Shown: positions 44,402 to 54,406, counted from the first letter of the stretch. The stretch: DNA of 64,000 nt from Corticimicrobacter populi (GCF_003123725.1 NZ_QETA01000002.1:310001-374000), one strand, 5' to 3'. A program made the numbers and translations. Notes: a model not told the origin generated them from the sequence alone.

Positions 44402-45604
44402 ATGATGACTTCTACTTTTTCCGGTACCACGTCGCGTGGTGCCCTGGTGCTGCTGGCACCGTTGTTGCTGGCGTTGGCAGTGTCCGGCTGTCGCAGCCAG
44501 GCGGCTGAAGACACGGCACCTGCCGCGCCCACGGTCGGCGTCGCGCCCGCCCTTTCCCGACAGATCATCCAGTGGGATGATTTCAGCGGGCATATCGAAG
44601 CCGTCGAGAGTGTGGCCCTGCGGCCACGCGTCAGTGGCTACATCGAGAAAATCACCTACCAGGAAGGCCAGATCGTCCAGCGCGGCGATGTCCTGTTCGA
44701 GATCGATGCGCGCAGCTACCAGGCGGCCCTGAACCAGGCCGAGGCCGAACTGGCACGCGCCAGGACGCGTGAACGGCTGGCGCGCAGCGAGTTCGTCCGG
44801 TCGCAGAAATTGGTGGCCGTGCAGGCGGTCTCCACGGAGATGCTGGAACAACGGCGGGCGGCTGTCGAGCAGGCCCAGGCCGATGTGCAGTCCGCCCAGG
44901 CCGCCGTGGCACAGAACCGGCTCGATCTGGATTTCACGAAAGTGCGTGCCCCCATTACGGGGCGGGCCGGACGCGCCCTGGTCACGGTCGGCAATCTGGT
45001 CACGGCCGATGGCCAGGACAGCGTGCTGACGACACTGGTGTCGCAGGATCCTGTGTACGTCCATTTCGACAGTGATGAGCGCACTTATCTGCGTTATGCC
45101 CGGATGTCACGCAATGGTGAGCGCCCCGATGAGCGCAATGGCGGTGTGCCGGTACAGGTGGGGCTGACCGGTGAAGCGGGCTATCCGCATGCGGGCCGAG
45201 TGGATTTCATCGACAACCGTGTCGATACAGGGACCGGCACCATCCGTGTCCGGGCAACGCTGCCCAATCCAGACGGACACCTGACCCCCGGGCTGTATGC
45301 CCGCGTACGCCTGCAGGCCAGCAGCGCATTCGATGCCGTGCTGATCGACGACAAGGCCATCATGACCGACCAGGATCGCAAGTATGTCTACGTGGTAGAT
45401 GAGCAGAACGCTGCGCAGCGCCGCGATATCCGGCTGGGTCGCAAGAGCGATGGACTGCGCGTGGTCGAGCAGGGGCTGGAGCCGGGCGAGCGTGTTGTCG
45501 TGACCGGCATCCAGAAAGTGTTTTTCCCGGGCATGACGGTTGCGGTTCAGGAGGCCCCCATGGCTCCGTTGCAGCTTGCCCAGCAATCCAACGCCAGCCA
45601 CTGA
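44402..45604 (+). CDS. RND efflux periplasmic adaptor (MexE/AcrA-like lipoprotein)
   Basis: Membrane-fusion protein of 400 residues that links the inner-membrane pump to the outer-membrane channel. A lipoprotein signal ends at LAVSGC (Cys near 29). Then lipoyl halves (SVALRPRVSGYIEKITYQEGQIVQRGDVLFEID, about 68-100), an alpha-hairpin (about 105-175), and beta-barrel and MP domains (GLTGEAGYPHAGRVDFIDNRVD near 255) follow. ATG at 44402 is used; ATG at 44405 is equally possible. First gene of the tripartite operon; the pump starts seven bases after its stop. Confidence 0.94.
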   Translation: MMTSTFSGTTSRGALVLLAPLLLALAVSGCRSQAAEDTAPAAPTVGVAPALSRQIIQWDDFSGHIEAVESVALRPRVSGYIEKITYQEGQIVQRGDVLFEIDARSYQAALNQAEAELARARTRERLARSEFVRSQKLVAVQAVSTEMLEQRRAAVEQAQADVQSAQAAVAQNRLDLDFTKVRAPITGRAGRALVTVGNLVTADGQDSVLTTLVSQDPVYVHFDSDERTYLRYARMSRNGERPDERNGGVPVQVGLTGEAGYPHAGRVDFIDNRVDTGTGTIRVRATLPNPDGHLTPGLYARVRLQASSAFDAVLIDDKAIMTDQDRKYVYVVDEQNAAQRRDIRLGRKSDGLRVVEQGLEPGERVVVTGIQKVFFPGMTVAVQEAPMAPLQLAQQSNASH

Positions 45605-45611
45605 GCCTGCC

Positions 45612-48600
45612 ATGAATTTTTCCCGTTTCTTCGTGGACCGGCCGATCTTTGCGGCGGTCCTGTCTATCATCATTTTCGTGTGCGGGCTGATTGCAATTCC
45701 CTTGCTGCCCGTCAGCGAGTATCCCGAAGTCGTTCCGCCCAGCGTGCAGGTGCGTGCCACCTATCCGGGGGCCAATCCGCGCGAGATTGCGGATACCGTT
45801 GCCGCGCCATTGGAGGAATCCATTACGGGTGTGGAGGACATGCTCTACATGAAGTCGGTGGCCGGCAGCGATGGCGTGCTGGTCCTGACGGCTACTTTTC
45901 GCCCCGGGACCGATCCGGATGAGGCGCAGGTCAAGGTGCAGAACCGCGTGGCGCAGGCCGAGGCGCGCCTGCCCGAAGCCGTACGCCGCCAGGGGGTGGT
46001 CACGGCCAAGCAGTCGCCGAACATCACGCTGGTGGTGCAGCTGAGCTCGCCCGACGGCCGCTACGACGAACTCTATCTGCGCAATTATGCGGTGCTGCAC
46101 GTGCGTGACGAACTGGCACGCCTGCCCGGCGTCGGTGATGTGCAGCTGTTCGGCTCGGGTGATTATTCAATGCGGTTGTGGCTTGATCCGGACCGGATTG
46201 CCGCGCTGGGCATGACAGCCGGCGAGGTGGTGGCTGCCGTGCGCGAACAGAACCTGCAGGTATCGGCCGGGCAACTGGGGGCACCGCCCAATCCCGATGG
46301 CAGCGATTTTCTGCTGTCCATCAATGCGCAGGGCCGTCTGGCGACCGAGGAAGAGTTCGGCGACATTATAGTCAAGACCGGAGACCAGGGACAGGTGACG
46401 CGCCTGCGGGATGTGGCACGCATCGAGCTGGGGGCGTCCGATTATTCGCTCAAGTCGTTGCTGAACAACCAGCAGGCGGTGGCCATTCCCGTATTCGAAT
46501 CGCCGGGAGCCAATGCCATCGATGTTTCTGACCAGATCCGGGCCCGGATGGCTGAACTGTCGGTACGCTTTCCCGAAGGTATGAGCTGGTCCGTCGAGTA
46601 TGACCCGACCGTATTCGTGCGCGACTCGATCAAGTCGGTGGTGAGCACGCTGCTCGAGGCAGTACTGCTGGTGGTGCTGGTCGTGATTCTGTTCCTGCAG
46701 ACCTGGCGTGCCTCGATCATTCCGCTGCTGGCGGTGCCGGTGTCGGTGGTGGGTACGTTTGCCGTGCTGCTGATGCTGGGTTTTTCGATCAATACGCTGA
46801 CGCTGTTTGGTCTAGTGTTGGCCATCGGAATCGTGGTCGATGATGCCATCGTGGTGGTCGAGAATGTCGAGCGCAACATCGAAGAGGGCCTGGACCCGCG
46901 TGCAGCGGCGCATCAGGCCATGCGCGAAGTCAGCGGCCCCATCATCGCGATTGCGCTGGTACTGTGCGCCGTGTTCGTGCCCATGGCTTTTCTGTCTGGC
47001 GTCACGGGGCAGTTCTATAAGCAGTTTGCCGTGACCATTGCGATCTCGACGGTGATCTCGGCCATCAACTCGCTGAGCCTGTCGCCCGCGCTGGCAGCAC
47101 TGCTGTTGCGTCCACATGGCGCACCGCCTGACCGGCTCACGCGTGTGCTCAATCGCAGTCTGGGCTGGCTGTTCGGACCGTTCAACCGCTTCTTCCACCG
47201 CAGCGCTCAGCGCTACGAAAGCAGCGTGGCGCGCATCCTGGGTCGGCGTGGTGCCGTATTCCTGGTCTATCTGGTGCTGATCGCGGCAACCGGGCTGGTC
47301 TTCCGGGCGGTGCCCGGCGGCTTTATCCCGACGCAGGACAAGCTGTATCTGATCGGTGCTCTGAAATTGCCGGAAGGGGCTTCGCTGGAGCGCACCGAAG
47401 CGCTGGTGCGCCGCGTGACGCAGATTGCCCTGGAGACCGAGGGCGTCAAGAACTCGGTGGCTTTTCCCGGCCTGAATGTGCTGCAACTGACCAATACGCC
47501 CAATAGCGGTGTGGCCTTCTTCGGCCTGGTGCCGGCCGCCGAGCGTTCGCGCACGGCAGCCGAGATTGCGGCCGAACTCAATGCGCGGTTTGCCCAGGAG
47601 CAGGCAGGCCTGGCGTTTGCCATCATGCCGCCGCCGATCATGGGGCTGGGCACTGGCTCGGGCTACTCGCTGTATGTGCAGGACCGCAGTGCGGCAGGCT
47701 ATGGTGCCCTGCAGACGGCTACCAATACCCTGGCCGGCACCGTATCGCAACTGCCGGGGTTCCAATATCCGATCAGTTCCTATCAGGCCAATGTCCCGCA
47801 GTTGGATGCGGTCGTCGATCGTACCAAGGCCAAGGCGCAGGGCGTGGCCCTGAGCGATCTGTTCGATACGATGCAGGTCTATCTGGGATCGAGCTATGTG
47901 AACGACTTCACGCGCTTTGGCCGCACCTTTCGCGTGATGGCGCAGGCCGAGGCACCGTATCGCAGCACCGTCGAGGATATCGCCAGCCTGCGCACCCGCA
48001 ACGCCCGGGGTGAGATGGTGCCGATCGGCAGCATGGTCGAGGTGCGCGAAACCTATGGCCCGGACCCGGTCATCCGCTTCAATGGCTATCCGGCGGCCGA
48101 CCTGATCGGCGAGGCCGACCCGCGCATGGTGTCGTCGTCGCAGGCGTTGCAGATCCTTGAGGGGACAGCGGCACAGGCGCTGCCACCCGGCATGCAGATG
48201 GCGTGGACGGACCTGAGCTATCAGCAGGCCACCCAGGGCAACGCGGCGCTGGTCGTGTTTCCCCTGGCGGTGCTGTTGGTCTTTCTGGTGCTGGCCGCCT
48301 TGTATGAGAGCTGGACGTTGCCGCTGGCCGTAATTCTGATCGTGCCGATGTGCCTGCTGTCGGCCATGACGGCGGTCTGGCTGACCGGGGGCGACGGCAA
48401 TATCTTTGTCCAGATCGGCTTGGTGGTACTGATCGGCCTGGCATGCAAGAACGCGATCCTGATCGTGGAGTTCGCCCGTGAACTGGAGCAGCAGGGCCGC
48501 AGTACCGTCGAGGCGGCGCTGGAAGCCTGCCGTCTGCGCCTGCGCCCCATCATCATGACCTCAATCGCCTTCATTGCCGGTGTGGTGCCGCTGATGATCG

Positions 48601-48782
48601 GCGTGAGCGCCGGTGCCGAAGTGCGGCAGGTCATGGGCGTCACCGTCTTTGCCGGCATGCTGGGCGTCACTTTGTTCGGGCTGTTCCTGACACCTGTTTT
48701 CTATGTGGTATTGCGCCGCCTTGCGACGCGCAAGGCGCGGCGCACGACAGACCACACAACGCTGGAGATATTCGATGCGTAG
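45612..48782 (+). CDS. RND multidrug efflux pump (MexF/AcrB-like)
   Basis: Proton-driven inner-membrane pump of 1056 residues with 12 spans and two large periplasmic loops. The start MNFSRFFVDRPIFAAVLSIIIFVCGLIA, the proton-relay stretch GIVVDDAIVVVENVERN (Asp pair near 405) and FAVTIAISTVISAINSLSLSPALAALLL near 475 are typical of the HAE-1 group. It most resembles the MexF subgroup. ATG at 45612 is used; the open frame runs into the adaptor gene. Its stop overlaps the outer-membrane factor start by eight bases. Confidence 0.96.
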   Translation: MNFSRFFVDRPIFAAVLSIIIFVCGLIAIPLLPVSEYPEVVPPSVQVRATYPGANPREIADTVAAPLEESITGVEDMLYMKSVAGSDGVLVLTATFRPGTDPDEAQVKVQNRVAQAEARLPEAVRRQGVVTAKQSPNITLVVQLSSPDGRYDELYLRNYAVLHVRDELARLPGVGDVQLFGSGDYSMRLWLDPDRIAALGMTAGEVVAAVREQNLQVSAGQLGAPPNPDGSDFLLSINAQGRLATEEEFGDIIVKTGDQGQVTRLRDVARIELGASDYSLKSLLNNQQAVAIPVFESPGANAIDVSDQIRARMAELSVRFPEGMSWSVEYDPTVFVRDSIKSVVSTLLEAVLLVVLVVILFLQTWRASIIPLLAVPVSVVGTFAVLLMLGFSINTLTLFGLVLAIGIVVDDAIVVVENVERNIEEGLDPRAAAHQAMREVSGPIIAIALVLCAVFVPMAFLSGVTGQFYKQFAVTIAISTVISAINSLSLSPALAALLLRPHGAPPDRLTRVLNRSLGWLFGPFNRFFHRSAQRYESSVARILGRRGAVFLVYLVLIAATGLVFRAVPGGFIPTQDKLYLIGALKLPEGASLERTEALVRRVTQIALETEGVKNSVAFPGLNVLQLTNTPNSGVAFFGLVPAAERSRTAAEIAAELNARFAQEQAGLAFAIMPPPIMGLGTGSGYSLYVQDRSAAGYGALQTATNTLAGTVSQLPGFQYPISSYQANVPQLDAVVDRTKAKAQGVALSDLFDTMQVYLGSSYVNDFTRFGRTFRVMAQAEAPYRSTVEDIASLRTRNARGEMVPIGSMVEVRETYGPDPVIRFNGYPAADLIGEADPRMVSSSQALQILEGTAAQALPPGMQMAWTDLSYQQATQGNAALVVFPLAVLLVFLVLAALYESWTLPLAVILIVPMCLLSAMTAVWLTGGDGNIFVQIGLVVLIGLACKNAILIVEFARELEQQGRSTVEAALEACRLRLRPIIMTSIAFIAGVVPLMIGVSAGAEVRQVMGVTVFAGMLGVTLFGLFLTPVFYVVLRRLATRKARRTTDHTTLEIFDA

Positions 48783-50253
48783 TTTTTTCTTGATGTTGGC
48801 AGGGGCCTGGCGTAGTGCGGCAGTTGTGTTGTCAGGCCTGGTGCTGGCAGCCTGCACGGTCGGCCCGGATTACCGGGCACCACAAATGGCGGCAGGTGAA
48901 GCTTTTGCGCGCCAGGAGCCGGATGCTGCCGGTCTGGCGGTGCCCGATGCCGATGTTGCGTTCTGGCGCACGCTCGATGATCCCTTGCTGGCGACGCTGG
49001 TGGAAGAGACGTTGCGTGCCAATCATGATATTCGCATTGCCCTGGCGCGTTACGAACAAGGTCAGGCGCTGGCGCGGCGGGCTGGTCTCGACAGGTTTCC
49101 GACGCTGAGCGCATCGGCCGAATCGGGTGACCGGCGTGTGAGCGCCTCGCAGGCACCCGGCGTGTCCCGCGATGACCGGGACGGCGAGTTCCATACGGCA
49201 GGGCTGTCGGTCGTATGGGAACTTGACTTCTTTGGACGTGTCCGGCGCAGTGTCGAGTCCAGCCGTGCGGATATGCAGGCCGATGCAGCAGACCTGGCCG
49301 CAATGCAGGTTGCCATGGTGGCACAGGTGACGGATGCCTATTTCCAGTTGCGTGGTCTGCAGGCCCAGTTGCAGGTGGCAAAGGATAACGAGGCCAATCA
49401 GGCCGATACCCTCCAGCTGATCGAAACGATGCTGGCAAATGGTCGCGGGACGTCTTTCGATGCAGATCGGGGGCGAACCCAGCTGGCGCTGACCCGGTCG
49501 CGGGTGCCTGCCCTTGAAGCGCAGGCTGCCGTGATTGCGCATCGCATTGCCGTCCTGACGGGACGCACGCCGGCGGCGATGGCAGCGGTGCTGGACCCGG
49601 CAGCCGCGCTGCCGACGTTGCCCATGAAGATCAACGCCGGTACGCCCGGAGAGTTGTTGCGTCGGCGACCGGATGTGGCAGCGGCCGAGCGCCGGCTGGC
49701 GGCGGCGACGGCCCGCATCGGCGTGGCAACGGCCGATCTGTTTCCGCAGTTCACATTGGGTGGCCTGATCGGAACGCAGGCGCTGGGCTGGGGGGCTTTG
49801 TTCGAACGCGACAGCGAGACGCGCATGGTTTCACTGGGCGTAGGGGGCTCGTTCCTGGATGTTGGCCGGGTTCGGGCACGTATTGCTGCCGCCAATGCGG
49901 CGGCCAGTGAAAACCTGGCCCTCTATGAACGCACGGTATTGCGCGCCCTGGAAGAAACGGAGAATGCGCTGGTGCGCCTGTCCCGGTCACAGACCGAGCA
50001 TGCGCTGCTGGAGCAGGCGGCGCAGGCCAGCCGTCGGGCCGTGGCAACGGCACGGCTCCAGTTCGAGGCGGGCGTGATCAGTGTGCTGGATGTGCTGGAC
50101 GCCGAGCGTTTCCGGCTGGAGGCCGAAGAACTGCTGGCGCGCAGCAGCATGCAGATGGCCACGGCATGGGTGGCGGTCTATCGGACGCTGGCCGGTGGCT
50201 GGCCGCAGTCCGTGCCCGCTGCGCAGGGCCAGGCGTTGGCCAGCCGAGAGTGA
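48775..50253 (+). CDS. RND outer-membrane efflux factor (OprM/NodT-type lipoprotein)
   Basis: Outer-membrane channel of the tripartite pump, 492 residues. Lipoprotein signal with LVLAACTVGPDYRAP (Cys near 27), then two OEP repeats: FWRTLDDPLLATLVEETLRANHDIRIALARYEQ at about 63-95 and the TPGELLRRRPDVAAAERRLAAATARIGVATADLFPQFTL block near 287-325. GGAG precedes the ATG at 48775. Coupled to the pump gene. Confidence 0.95.
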   Translation: MRSFFLMLAGAWRSAAVVLSGLVLAACTVGPDYRAPQMAAGEAFARQEPDAAGLAVPDADVAFWRTLDDPLLATLVEETLRANHDIRIALARYEQGQALARRAGLDRFPTLSASAESGDRRVSASQAPGVSRDDRDGEFHTAGLSVVWELDFFGRVRRSVESSRADMQADAADLAAMQVAMVAQVTDAYFQLRGLQAQLQVAKDNEANQADTLQLIETMLANGRGTSFDADRGRTQLALTRSRVPALEAQAAVIAHRIAVLTGRTPAAMAAVLDPAAALPTLPMKINAGTPGELLRRRPDVAAAERRLAAATARIGVATADLFPQFTLGGLIGTQALGWGALFERDSETRMVSLGVGGSFLDVGRVRARIAAANAAASENLALYERTVLRALEETENALVRLSRSQTEHALLEQAAQASRRAVATARLQFEAGVISVLDVLDAERFRLEAEELLARSSMQMATAWVAVYRTLAGGWPQSVPAAQGQALASRE

Positions 50254-50259
50254 TGCAGT

Positions 50260-50598
50260 TCAGTCCGTAAACGAGAACTCGGCGACTTCGCACACATTGA
50301 CGTTATTGCGGGTGGCCTCTTCGCCATCGTCGAAGGTACCCTTGAAGTCGAAGCGGCAGGCACCGGTGCCGTCGTCGATGTCGATCTTGATCGATTCGCC
50401 CGGGCCGATGACTTCCGAGCCCAGGATGTCCTCTTCCCAGTCACTGGTCGAGGTACGCGAAGCGTAGAAGGAGATCAGGACGGACTGGGTCTTGTTGTGG
50501 ACTGTGACATTGCGGTCGGCCGCGGAGGCTGGGCCGGTTGCTGCAAACAGACCGGCAGCGACGGTAGCAAGCAGGAGAAGGCGGGACTTGATGGGCAT
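50260..50598 (-). CDS. Small secreted protein of unknown function
   Basis: 112 residues with a clear signal peptide (MPIKSRLLLLATVAAGLFAATGPASA, cleavage near 26). The mature part is a likely beta-rich domain: NKTQSVLISFYAS, SDWEEDILGSEVIGPGESIKIDI and a Cys pair in GACRFDF and NVCEVAEF. Short exported proteins of this pattern are widespread and uncharacterised. GAGGTG precedes the ATG. It converges with the OprM-like gene six bases away. Confidence 0.8.
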   Translation of the reverse strand: MPIKSRLLLLATVAAGLFAATGPASAADRNVTVHNKTQSVLISFYASRTSTSDWEEDILGSEVIGPGESIKIDIDDGTGACRFDFKGTFDDGEEATRNNVNVCEVAEFSFTD

Positions 50599-50731
50599 GG
50601 CGTAACACCTCGAAGAGAGCTTGTGGAAAGAAGGCACCCACCCCGGCATGCGAGTGGGTAACGCAGCAATCTTACGTAAGTGTCAGAATTTGCAACATCA
50701 CTGAAACTGGGTAATTTTCAGCCGCTCGTAC

Positions 50732-51763
50732 TCAGCTGGCGGGCAACCAGCCGTGCTGTCGGTACCAGTCGAGGGTGTCGTTCAAGGTTTCTTCCAGTGG
50801 TCGAAAACGCAGGCCCAGTTCGCGCTCGCTCTTTCTGTGATCGAAGTGGCTGCGGTCTGCCTCATTGAGCATCAGGCGCACCGTGGAGAGGCTGAGCAGG
50901 ACAGGCTTGCCGCTGAGCCTGGAATAGATTTCCTGCAGGCAGGCCAGCGCATACAGCAGGGGGGCAGGGACTTTTCGGGTCGGTGCGGTGACACCGGCTG
51001 CCCGGCTCAGTAGCGGGATCAGTTCCTGCATGGTCATGTGGCGTCCTGCCGCCAGGTAGCGCTCGCCGCGCCGCCCTTTGTATGCGGCGGCAATGTGTGC
51101 CTGGGCGACATCGCGGGCATCGACGACCGAGAAGCTGCCGGGCACCAGACCCGGCAGCCGGCCCTGTGCCAGATCCAGTGCGAGCTGGCCGGACGAGGTC
51201 GGCCCGAGATCGGCCGGTCCCCACATCCAGCCCGGCAGCACGAAACTGGCCAGCATCCCGTCATGCCGGGCAAGAAACTGCATGACGACGTCATCGGCCA
51301 GGATTTTGCTGCGATAGTAGTCATCGGCATCATCCAGCACCCGCGTGTGCGTTTCGTCTATCAGGGTGCCCGGCTCGCCGTGCAGGACGGCAATCGACGA
51401 AGTCTGGATGAACCGCCTGACTCCGGCGACATACGCCTGCTCGAGCAACTGGCGTGTCCCGTCGACGTTGATGCGGTGCAGCGCATCCCGGTGGCGTCCG
51501 CCCGAGTAGTTCTCGCGGAAAAAGGCTGCCGCGTGGAACACGATATCGCAACCGCGCAAGGCCGGGGCAAAGGTGGCGACATCGGTCATGTCGCCTTCGA
51601 CCAGCTCGATACCATCGAGCGTGCCGAACTGCTGCAGCCCCTTGCGCAGCGAGCGTGTCAGTGCCTTGACCTGGATGCCTTGCTCGCGCAGGGCGCGGAC
51701 GAGGTTATTGCCCAGCAGGCCGGTGGCTCCGGTGACGAAAGCGGTATGGATGTCGGTAGACAT
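50732..51763 (-). CDS. NAD(P)-dependent epimerase/dihydroflavonol-4-reductase-like SDR
   Basis: 343-residue extended short-chain dehydrogenase. Rossmann motif VTGATGLLGNNLVRAL at about 10-25, DVATFAPALRGCDIVFHAAAFF near 63-84, and the active site with Ser in QTSSIAVLHGEPG near 130 and YxxxK as YYRSK near 158. The substrate is unknown; family members reduce carbonyls in small secondary metabolites or aldehydes. ATG at 51763 is used because upstream sequence is the operator and a TetR start. Divergent partner of the TetR at 51840. Confidence 0.88.
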   Translation of the reverse strand: MSTDIHTAFVTGATGLLGNNLVRALREQGIQVKALTRSLRKGLQQFGTLDGIELVEGDMTDVATFAPALRGCDIVFHAAAFFRENYSGGRHRDALHRINVDGTRQLLEQAYVAGVRRFIQTSSIAVLHGEPGTLIDETHTRVLDDADDYYRSKILADDVVMQFLARHDGMLASFVLPGWMWGPADLGPTSSGQLALDLAQGRLPGLVPGSFSVVDARDVAQAHIAAAYKGRRGERYLAAGRHMTMQELIPLLSRAAGVTAPTRKVPAPLLYALACLQEIYSRLSGKPVLLSLSTVRLMLNEADRSHFDHRKSERELGLRFRPLEETLNDTLDWYRQHGWLPAS

Positions 51764-51770
51764 GATGAAT

Positions 51771-51834
51771 TCCAGATATCGATTGAGATTTGAAATGTAT
51801 GCGTCTGGATTTCGAATGTCAATTGATATCTGGA
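51771..51834. promoter_or_regulatory. Inverted-repeat operator between the SDR and tetR genes
   Basis: TCCAGATATCGATTGA (51771-51786) and TCAATTGATATCTGGA (51819-51834) are inverted copies at 15 of 16 positions. The 32-base centre contains a second pair of related words (GATTTGAAATG and GATTTCGAATG). The arms abut both start regions, so TetR binding would block both genes. Confidence 0.7.
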
Positions 51835-51839
51835 GTGCT

Positions 51840-52487
51840 ATGATTATTTCCATGGAGAAGACACGCAAATCAGGCACGACAAGCCCGCGCCTCAGCCGAG
51901 AGGAGAGTCAGGCCCGAACCCGCGAGCGACTGATCGAAACCGCCACGCGGCTGTTTGTGGGGCAGGGCTATGGTGGCACCTCAATCAGGGACATTGCCGA
52001 GCAGGCCGGCTATTCGCAGGGAGCCTTCTATTCGAATTTCGAGAGCAAGGAATCCTTGCTGCTCGAAATGCTGCGCCGGCACATGGCCGGAGAAGCCGCG
52101 CACCTGGCCACACTGTCGGAGCGGGCCGGCACCAGTCTGGAAACGGTGCTTGATGATCTGGAGGCCTGGGCCTCTACCCTGGACCAGGATATCAACTGGT
52201 CCATGCTGTCCATCGAGTTGCAGATGCAGGCGCAGCGCAGCACGACTTTCGCGGTGGCCTATCGGGCGGTCTGGCAGCAGCACCGCGATGCCCTGGCTGT
52301 CTGGCTGGCACAACTGTTTGCCGCACACGGGTTGCAGCCGCCTGTCGGGATCGAGGCGCTGGCGGCGTCTTTCATGGCGCTGGCGCATGGGCTGGCCCTG
52401 CAGCGCGCCTCGACCGGTACGGAGGTATCGGGACGAATGATGGTGGTGCTGTTGCGCGGATTGCTGGCGATGGCCAGGCCGGCTTGA
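51840..52487 (+). CDS. TetR/AcrR-family repressor
   Basis: 215 residues. DNA-binding domain at about 22-70 (RTRERLIETATRLFVGQGYGGTSIRDIAEQAGYSQGAFYSNFESKESLL). The C-terminal domain resembles BetI-like TetR_C families. ATG at 51840 is used because GGAG lies four bases upstream; ATG at 51852 is too far from it. It likely represses itself and the divergent SDR through the inverted repeat. Confidence 0.93.
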   Translation: MIISMEKTRKSGTTSPRLSREESQARTRERLIETATRLFVGQGYGGTSIRDIAEQAGYSQGAFYSNFESKESLLLEMLRRHMAGEAAHLATLSERAGTSLETVLDDLEAWASTLDQDINWSMLSIELQMQAQRSTTFAVAYRAVWQQHRDALAVWLAQLFAAHGLQPPVGIEALAASFMALAHGLALQRASTGTEVSGRMMVVLLRGLLAMARPA

Positions 52488-52578
52488 GCGTGTCACGTTC
52501 CCTGTGATGCTCAAGACACTCCGATTTGTTTCTTGCAAACCGATAAAGAGGCCGTCACTCGTTGGTCGCTTGAGGGTA

Positions 52579-53082
52579 TCATTCTCCCGGATCTGGCCCA
52601 CGCTCGACAAATGTCGAAAGCACTATGTAGCTCCGAGTGCCGTCCACGCCTTCGATATCTTGGAGTTTCCCCAGAAGATCCTCAAGGCCTTCTGTTTCCC
52701 GTACACGTACCTTCAATAGAACGCCACTGTCGCCGGCAACAGTATGCATCTCTTCAATTTCAGGCAAGTTGCCCAACGATAGCAGTCGCTTGGTGCTGAC
52801 GACGTTCTTCGTGTTGACCAGCACGAACGCCAACAATGTCCTGCCCACCTTGCATCCATCAATTTTTGCCACAGTTGCCTTGATAACGCCGTCGCGCTTG
52901 AGGCGTTTCACGCGATCGTGCACTGCGGGCGCCGACAGATGAAGCTCTTGCCCCAGATCTACATAGCTGCGTGAACTGTCCTGGGCGAGTATCCCTAATA
53001 TTCTTCGGTCAACATCATCCAACTTTGCGGGCTGATGCCTAACCTGCTTAACAGTATTCGTTTCTTTGATTTCATTAGGCAT
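52579..53082 (-). CDS. Lrp/AsnC-family transcriptional regulator
   Basis: 167 residues: a winged-helix (LDDVDRRILGILAQDSSRSYVDLGQELHLSAPAVHDRVKRLKRDGVI, about 21-68) and a RAM domain (about 85-155) for ligand binding and oligomerisation. An N-terminal extension of 20 residues precedes it. ATG at 53082 follows AGAAG; an ATG 12 codons upstream is less likely. It is divergent from the MFS gene (72 bases), so it probably controls that exporter. The sequence here is visibly lower in GC than the flanks. Confidence 0.9.
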   Translation of the reverse strand: MPNEIKETNTVKQVRHQPAKLDDVDRRILGILAQDSSRSYVDLGQELHLSAPAVHDRVKRLKRDGVIKATVAKIDGCKVGRTLLAFVLVNTKNVVSTKRLLSLGNLPEIEEMHTVAGDSGVLLKVRVRETEGLEDLLGKLQDIEGVDGTRSYIVLSTFVERGPDPGE

Positions 53083-53154
53083 ATCTTCTTTAACTCCTAA
53101 CATTGTTAGGCTTATCATGCATCATTCTCACATTTTTTGCTATAGGGAATGGTC

Positions 53155-54342
53155 ATGCCTCTCGCACTCTGGGCTCTCGTCATAGGAGCCTTCGGTATTG
53201 GAACAACCGAGTTCGTCATTGCCGGCTTATTGCCAGCCATTGCAGCTGACTTCGGCGTCAGCATCCCGGTAGCAGCATACTTGGCCACCAGTTATGCACT
53301 GGGTGTCTTCGTAGGCGCTCCCGTCCTCATCATCCTGGGCAGTCGTACGTCCAAGAAAACGATGCTGGCTTTTTTGGCATTGTTGTTCGTACTTGGAAAC
53401 TTGGTCACAGCGGTAGCGCCGACCTTTGAAGTAGCCGTTGTGGGGCGCATCATCACTTCGCTGACACACGGTGCGTTCTTCGGAATTGGATCGGTGCTTG
53501 CGGCAGAGATGGTTTCCAAAGAAAAGCGCGTCCGAGCCATCGCTTTCATGTTTTCAGGCCTGACGGTAGCAACATTGGTGGGCGTTCCGGTCGGCACTTG
53601 GCTGAGCCAGGTGTACTCTTGGCAAGCGACCTTCTATGCTATTACCGCTATTGGAGTGGCCACGTTCGTAGGAGTGATTGCACTCATCCCGAACACGCCC
53701 AAGCCGAAAGCACAACGCATTGGCCATGAATTCGCTGCCTTTGGCAATGCCAAGGTGCTGCTTGCCATGGGCATCACCATTCTTGGGCCTGCGGCATTTT
53801 TTACGTCGATTACGTACATCGCTCCCATGATGACCGATATCGCTCGATTTTCTGAGAGCTCCATCACCTGGCTGTTGATGGTGTTCGGCTTCGGGCTTTT
53901 TGTAGGCAACTGGCTGGGTGGTCGTTATGCAGACCGAGCGTTGATGCCGATGCTTTACTTCACGCTGCTGGCCCAAGCAGTGGTGTTGTTCGTTTTCCAT
54001 TTTGTCGCGGAAAGCCAAGTCGCATCTGTGATCTGTATCTTCCTGATGGCGGCATTTGGTTTTGCCACAGTGTCTCCCATCCAGAAGCTGGTAATGGACA
54101 AAGCCAAGGCCGCAGGTGCACCGACATTGGCGTCCGCAGTCAATATTGGGCTTTTCAATCTAGGCAATGCTTTGGGTGCTTGGTTGGGCGGCATCGTAAT
54201 CGCATTCGGTTTCGGGTTCACTTCACCAAATTGGGCTGGGGGATTCCTGTCGATAGCTGCCTTGGGTCTTGCGCTCATGTCCGGCTGGTTGGATCGCCGG
54301 CAAGTGTCAACGCTCGGCGACGTTACACTAAAGCCATACTGA
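53155..54342 (+). CDS. MFS exporter of the AraJ/YdhP (DHA1) group
   Basis: 395-residue inner-membrane transporter with 12 spans. The start PLALWALVIGAFGIGTTEFVIAGLLPAIAADFGVS is characteristic of the AraJ/YdhP/Cmr group of drug or sugar exporters, and motif A-like GSRTSKKTML follows near 63. ATG at 53155 is used since AGGGA lies about eight bases upstream; the ATG at 53149 is too close to it. Divergent from an Lrp-type regulator. Confidence 0.92.
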   Translation: MPLALWALVIGAFGIGTTEFVIAGLLPAIAADFGVSIPVAAYLATSYALGVFVGAPVLIILGSRTSKKTMLAFLALLFVLGNLVTAVAPTFEVAVVGRIITSLTHGAFFGIGSVLAAEMVSKEKRVRAIAFMFSGLTVATLVGVPVGTWLSQVYSWQATFYAITAIGVATFVGVIALIPNTPKPKAQRIGHEFAAFGNAKVLLAMGITILGPAAFFTSITYIAPMMTDIARFSESSITWLLMVFGFGLFVGNWLGGRYADRALMPMLYFTLLAQAVVLFVFHFVAESQVASVICIFLMAAFGFATVSPIQKLVMDKAKAAGAPTLASAVNIGLFNLGNALGAWLGGIVIAFGFGFTSPNWAGGFLSIAALGLALMSGWLDRRQVSTLGDVTLKPY

Positions 54343-54406
54343 GCGTGGATGTTATTGGCGAGGCAGTTTTCCCAGCCCGCCTGCACGGAGTGGGGGATTA
54401 AGCCAC

